Under the pieces are notes generated by a model, which saw nothing but the letters and a program-made list of their open reading frames with translations, had not been told where the DNA came from and made no database searches. A stretch of DNA of 64,000 nt. Origin: Vanilla planifolia (lineage: Eukaryota > Streptophyta > Magnoliopsida > Asparagales > Orchidaceae). This document shows, one piece after another, positions 60,331 through 64,000 of the stretch. Position numbers and translations under genes: made by a program. How positions within the stretch are numbered: the stretch's first letter is position 1; each line of letters begins with the position of its first letter. The DNA is taken from positions 67,001 to 131,000 of the forward strand of contig JAIUJO010000534.1 of the NCBI GenBank assembly GCA_023846275.1. Direction: 5' to 3'.

Positions 60331-61801
60331 TTATTTTTTACGGTTAAGTTTTTTTAAATTATTTCTATCACATATTTCTATTTATCTTAATGTGTAACAT
60401 ATTTTTATATCTTTTCTCACTTGTTTAACACACTCTTATTTGTGACTTTATTCTCTATATTTTTTTATATTCTTTTTTGCATATTTTTTATTTTTCTCTA
60501 CTTTCTTAGTTATCTCTCATTCACTTATTTATGCTCTCTATCTTCTTTATGTTCCCTTCTTTTTCATCTTCAATAATTCGTCTATCATCTCTCTCTATTA
60601 TTATTGACTTCGCTATTTTACACTTATAAATTTATGACTTTCTCTCTTTTATAGAATAATTATCTCTAACCATTTTATAACTTTTACAACCCATTATTTA
60701 ATAATATTTAAAAAATCTCTCGTGTTGTATTGTTTCCTAATATTACCTTTTATTACGTTATTTATTTTTGAATTTAAAAGATATGTAACAAATGAAAGAA
60801 AATTTCATTCATTGAAGATTACATTTATGAAAAAAATTGTTTATGTAATTTTTTTCTTAATTTTTTTAACGCTAAAATAATTATAATATAATATATTTTA
60901 AGACAAAATTAGGCATAAATTTTAAATTTTATATGTTTTATTATTTAACTTTAGAATTGGTTCATTGTCATCAAAAAATAATCACATCATTATTATATTT
61001 TGTCTTTTGTAAATAAATTATATTTTATAGTTATTAAATATTATATAAAATTAAATTATTATATTTTATAAATAATATAAGTTTGATTATTAAGAGTTAT
61101 CTTTTATTTATATATTTTACTTATATTTTTCCTCTTTATCTTAATGTCAATCATATTCTATCACTTCCCTACCCTATTATTAATAATTTTTTCTCTTCAT
61201 TCTCTATTTCTTAATATTTTTCTTCACCTCTCTCTCTCCTTTATCCTTTTTTAATTTCTTATTTGTCTCTTTTCAATCTTTTATTTTTTGCCCTTTATCT
61301 TTCTAGGTTCTACTTTTTTTGTCCTTCATTAAATAATCTCTAATCTTTCTTTATTGTTATATTTTTCTTTATTTTACTTTTATCAATTAGTGACTCTCTT
61401 AGAAATTTTCTTCTTTCTCCACTATCCTTTTTTTGACCATCAATTAATAATATTTATGAGACCACTCATGTCACGTAGTTCAATATATAATATTAATTAA
61501 AATTTTTATTTTTGTTTTTATAATTTTTTACTTATTTTTATTTTTTATGCAAAAGAATGTTAATATATTGAAAGAAAAATCTCATATATTATGTCAGCAT
61601 TTTTTAAAATTATAATTTATGTTATTTGTTTTCTTAATTTTACATAAATAAGATACTTATAATATAATATGTTAATATATATATGATAAGCATATTTTTT
61701 TAAGAAAATTTAATATACTTAATAATTTAAATTATTTTAAGAATGATTTATTATCATCTAGACAGTAGTTATACAACTATGATAATTTATCTTTTGCGTG
61801 C
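60331..61801 (+). other. M3 tract, M4 core deletion, M4 spacer, M5 leader
   Basis: Pyrimidine tract at about 60335-60690. The M4 leader stops after cttttgtaaat at about 61018 and the core plus about 600 bp of spacer are missing. A second pyrimidine tract lies at about 61120-61440. Confidence 0.74.
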
Positions 61802-61917
61802 ATATATGATGACACCAGCATTATGGCATGATATCTCACAAGAACTTCAAGGTTAGGCATTCTTAGGCAATAGTACTATTGGGATGGATGGCCCATGAGA
61901 AGTTTGCGAGTTGCACA
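61802..61917 (+). pseudogene. decayed 5S rRNA copy, subtype M5
   Basis: 5' block gatgacaccagca, tatctcacaagaacttc, aaggttaggcattctt, gtactattgggat, ending gagttgcacaaa. Confidence 0.84.
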
Positions 61918-63101
61918 AACTTTTCCAAAGCATTTTTTTTAATTAGTGATAATTATTTTTAATAACATGTTAATATACAAAAAAAGTAAATTATTAAAAA
62001 AAGAAGGTTTATAATCACAAATTGTTGAGTTAGTATTTAATTACAACATTATAACATAATTATAAACTTAATATAACAATAAATATGACACTTTATATAA
62101 CATGATAAATAAATAAATTGAATTTTTTTATATAGACTAAAATAACTTATTTTAATAATAATAAATTTACATTAATTTAAGTTTATAATAGTAAATGTAT
62201 GTTGACTAAAATATGTTCAAATAAAATAATATTATGTTCTCAAAAATAAAAATAAAAACTTTTCCGCAAATATTAAATGGTATTTATATTTATTACCTAT
62301 GCTTTTTTAAGAAAGGTAATATATTATAATAATTGTAATATATATTATTTAATTAAATTTTAAAAATATAAATAAAAGAATATTAAATGAATAATTAAAA
62401 ATATTCTATAAATATTAATAATATTCTAATATAAAGACAGACCTCAAAATTTTTATATTTTAAAATTAATGAATATTATGTATAATTAATTTTTTTATTT
62501 AATAAATATTATATGTTTAATTATTAAATTTAGCTTTTATTAAATTATTTTTTTCATTAATTTCTTTTTATCTTGCTGCATAAAATATTATATAATTTTT
62601 TTCTCTCTCTTAATATCATTCTCTAATTTGTATCTTTATTTTCTATTTTCTTATATTATTCATGGCTTCTCTCTCTCTTTTATTTTTTTTACTTTCTCAT
62701 TTCTCTTCCTCTTTTAACTTTTTATACATTCAACTTATTTCTTTTATGTTATATTTTTTCTTTTCTTTTTAATAAATCATACTTCATCTCTTTCTATTAC
62801 TATTTTTCTCTTTATCTTAGACTTATCAATCTTTTATTTTTTTCTCTTTTAAAATACTAATCTTTATTCGTGTTATTTCTTTCTCTTATTTATAATTTTT
62901 ATATAATTAGATTATTTAATTATAGGAATGTTAAAATATCAAAAAAAAAACAAATACATTAATGTCTACATTATAAAAAATAATAGTTTATGTAATATTT
63001 TACGAATTTTACATAAATAAAATATTAATAATAGAGTATATTATAATTTATTTTAGATATGACAACAATCACATAACAACAATTATTTGTCATTGTTATT
63101 G
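61918..63101 (+). other. M5 spacer with pyrimidine tract
   Basis: A/T-rich DNA, pyrimidine tract at about 62550-62900 aligned with 12400-12770 (shared cttttctttttaataaatc), M2 leader. Confidence 0.75.
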
Positions 63102-63215
63102 ATATACGACCACACAAATATTATAGAACTGAATGATATTAGTACTAAATTATTAAGCTTGCTTTCTTAAGAATAATCTTGGCATTAGTGACACCATGAA
63201 AGTGTTGATATGCAT
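63102..63215 (+). pseudogene. decayed 5S rRNA copy, subtype M2
   Basis: 5' block gaccacacaaata, box A ttattaagcttgcttt. Keeps agtgaca in the box C region. Ends ttgatatgcata. Confidence 0.77.
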
Positions 63216-64000
63216 ATTTGTTCATACCATTATTTTTTCTAATGAAAGATAATTTATTTTAATAACATGTAAATATTAAAAAATTAAATGACTAAAAATT
63301 GTTTTTTAAAAATTCTAATTTTTTATTTATTTATTAATAACTTCCTATATTTTTTCAATTTTTGTAAAAATAAATATGACAAAAATATGACGTTATAAGA
63401 GATTAATTTAAATATAGTTTAATATTGGGAAAAATGCCTTTTAAAAAATAGTAAATAAGAATTCATTTATGATTACAATAATATATATGTTGTGTACAAA
63501 ACTTTTTAAACATAGTAATATTAAATTATTAAATATTGGAAATCGAAAATAATATTATTAGTGTTAAATATTATTTCTTTTTAATGCATATATTATATCA
63601 AATAAAGGTAATATATTAGAATAATTATAATATTGGTTATGTAATTAATTTTATAAATTCAAGTGCGAAAAAAATAATATTAAATTATTAATCAAGTTAT
63701 TTTTTAAATAATTGTAATATCGTGAAATAATACTTGATGGAAAATATTTTTTATATTCTACTTTTATTAAATATTATATATAATATTAAATTTTAATATT
63801 TAATAAATTTTAAAGTTTAATTATAAAGGTTTCATTTCTATTTAATTTTTTCTATCAATTTTTCCCTTTATCTCAATATCTTTTAAATCTATCACTTTCT
63901 TCTTTCTCTTACTGTCATTCTCTTTTTTATCACTTCATTCTTCATCTATTTATCTTCTTAGACTCTCTCTCTTTACTATTCATCTCCTTTTTCTCCTTCC
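63216..64000 (+). other. M2 spacer, runs off the window
   Basis: A/T-rich DNA, then a pyrimidine tract from about 63840 that is still continuing at the last base. Confidence 0.75.

Larger units (their letters stand above)
56252..63101 (+). repeat. HOR unit U10: M2-M1-M3-L10-M5, M4 core deleted
   Basis: Cores lie at 56252, 57351, 58536 and 61802. L is full length. The M4 leader ends at about 61018 and joins the late M4 spacer. Private variants and the M2-spacer deletion are shared with U2. Confidence 0.8.
1..64000 (+). repeat. 5S rDNA-derived satellite array with higher-order structure
   Basis: The entire window is made of direct, same-orientation, strongly diverged copies of a plant 5S rRNA gene plus spacer. 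Five core subtypes follow one another in the order M2, M1, M3, M4, M5, and a 1.6-1.7 kb block (L) follows M3. No inverted copy, recognisable transposase, reverse transcriptase, LTR pair, tRNA or protein gene was seen. Shared leader, core, T run and pyrimidine tract in all five subtypes show that they descend from one ancestral 5S rDNA repeat of roughly 1.3 kb. The assignment to land plants rests on the core sequence; the satellite family is not one I can name. Confidence 0.9.
63102..64000 (+). repeat. HOR unit U11: start of next unit (M2 and part of its spacer)
   Basis: M2 at 63102 and the pyrimidine tract from about 63840 match the start of U3 (12960 onward) better than any other unit. The unit continues beyond the window. 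Confidence 0.75.

Noticed and set aside
1-64000. Plastid, mitochondrial or apicomplexan A/T-rich genome
   Set aside because: No organellar genes, tRNAs or coding density were found, and repetition of a nuclear-type plant 5S core fits a nuclear satellite only.
1-64000. CRISPR-like regularly spaced repeats
   Set aside because: Repeat units are 115 bp and longer with spacers of about 1 kb that are themselves repeated. Nothing resembles short repeats with unique short spacers.

Overview
The window holds no protein-coding gene that I can support. It is one continuous, extremely A+T-rich tandem array built from decayed copies of a land-plant 5S rRNA gene and its spacer, all in + orientation. The host is most likely a flowering plant. 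The better copies follow the plant 5S gene almost base for base (GGATCCCATyAraACTCC, AAGTTAAGCrTGCTTGGG, GGATGGGTsACC, GTTGCAC then a T run) and differ from animal 5S at diagnostic sites. I cannot name the species.

I located 43 5S-derived copies, in five subtypes that recur in fixed order. I call them M2, M1, M3, M4 and M5. A normal monomer is about 1.2-1.45 kb: a 5S core of about 115-120 bp, a T run, 500-600 bp of A/T-rich spacer, a pyrimidine-only tract of about 300-370 bp, and about 350 bp of A/T-rich leader. M3 is longer (about 2.5 kb) because a 1.6-1.7 kb block of more complex, CpG-containing DNA ('L') lies between its core and its pyrimidine tract. The full higher-order repeat (HOR) is M2-M1-M3-L-M4-M5, about 7.8 kb. 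Only the unit at 12960-20757 is complete.

Layout by HOR unit: U0 1-830 (remnant), U1 831-6650 (lacks M4 and M5 cores), U2 6651-12959 (L cut short), U3 12960-20757 (complete), U4 20758-26758 (L nearly gone), U5 26759-32575 (lacks M4 core), U6 32576-39121 (lacks M5 core), U7 39122-43296 (lacks M4 and M5 cores), U8 43297-50325 (M4 core gutted), U9 50326-56251 (lacks M2 and M5 cores), U10 56252-63101 (lacks M4 core), U11 63102-64000 (runs off the end).

A larger level sits above the HOR. Units U1, U2 and the start of U3 share private variants and a private deletion with U9, U10 and U11, at an offset of about 48.7-50.2 kb. The window therefore covers slightly more than one eight-HOR super-repeat. 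Long peptide-like reading frames rich in Leu, Phe, Ser and Tyr are translations of the pyrimidine tracts and are not genes. The 5S cores lack intact sequence throughout, so they read as pseudogene satellite and not as working rRNA genes. Coordinates and subtype assignments come from reading by eye; core ends are good to a few bases and deletion joints to about 10-20 bases.
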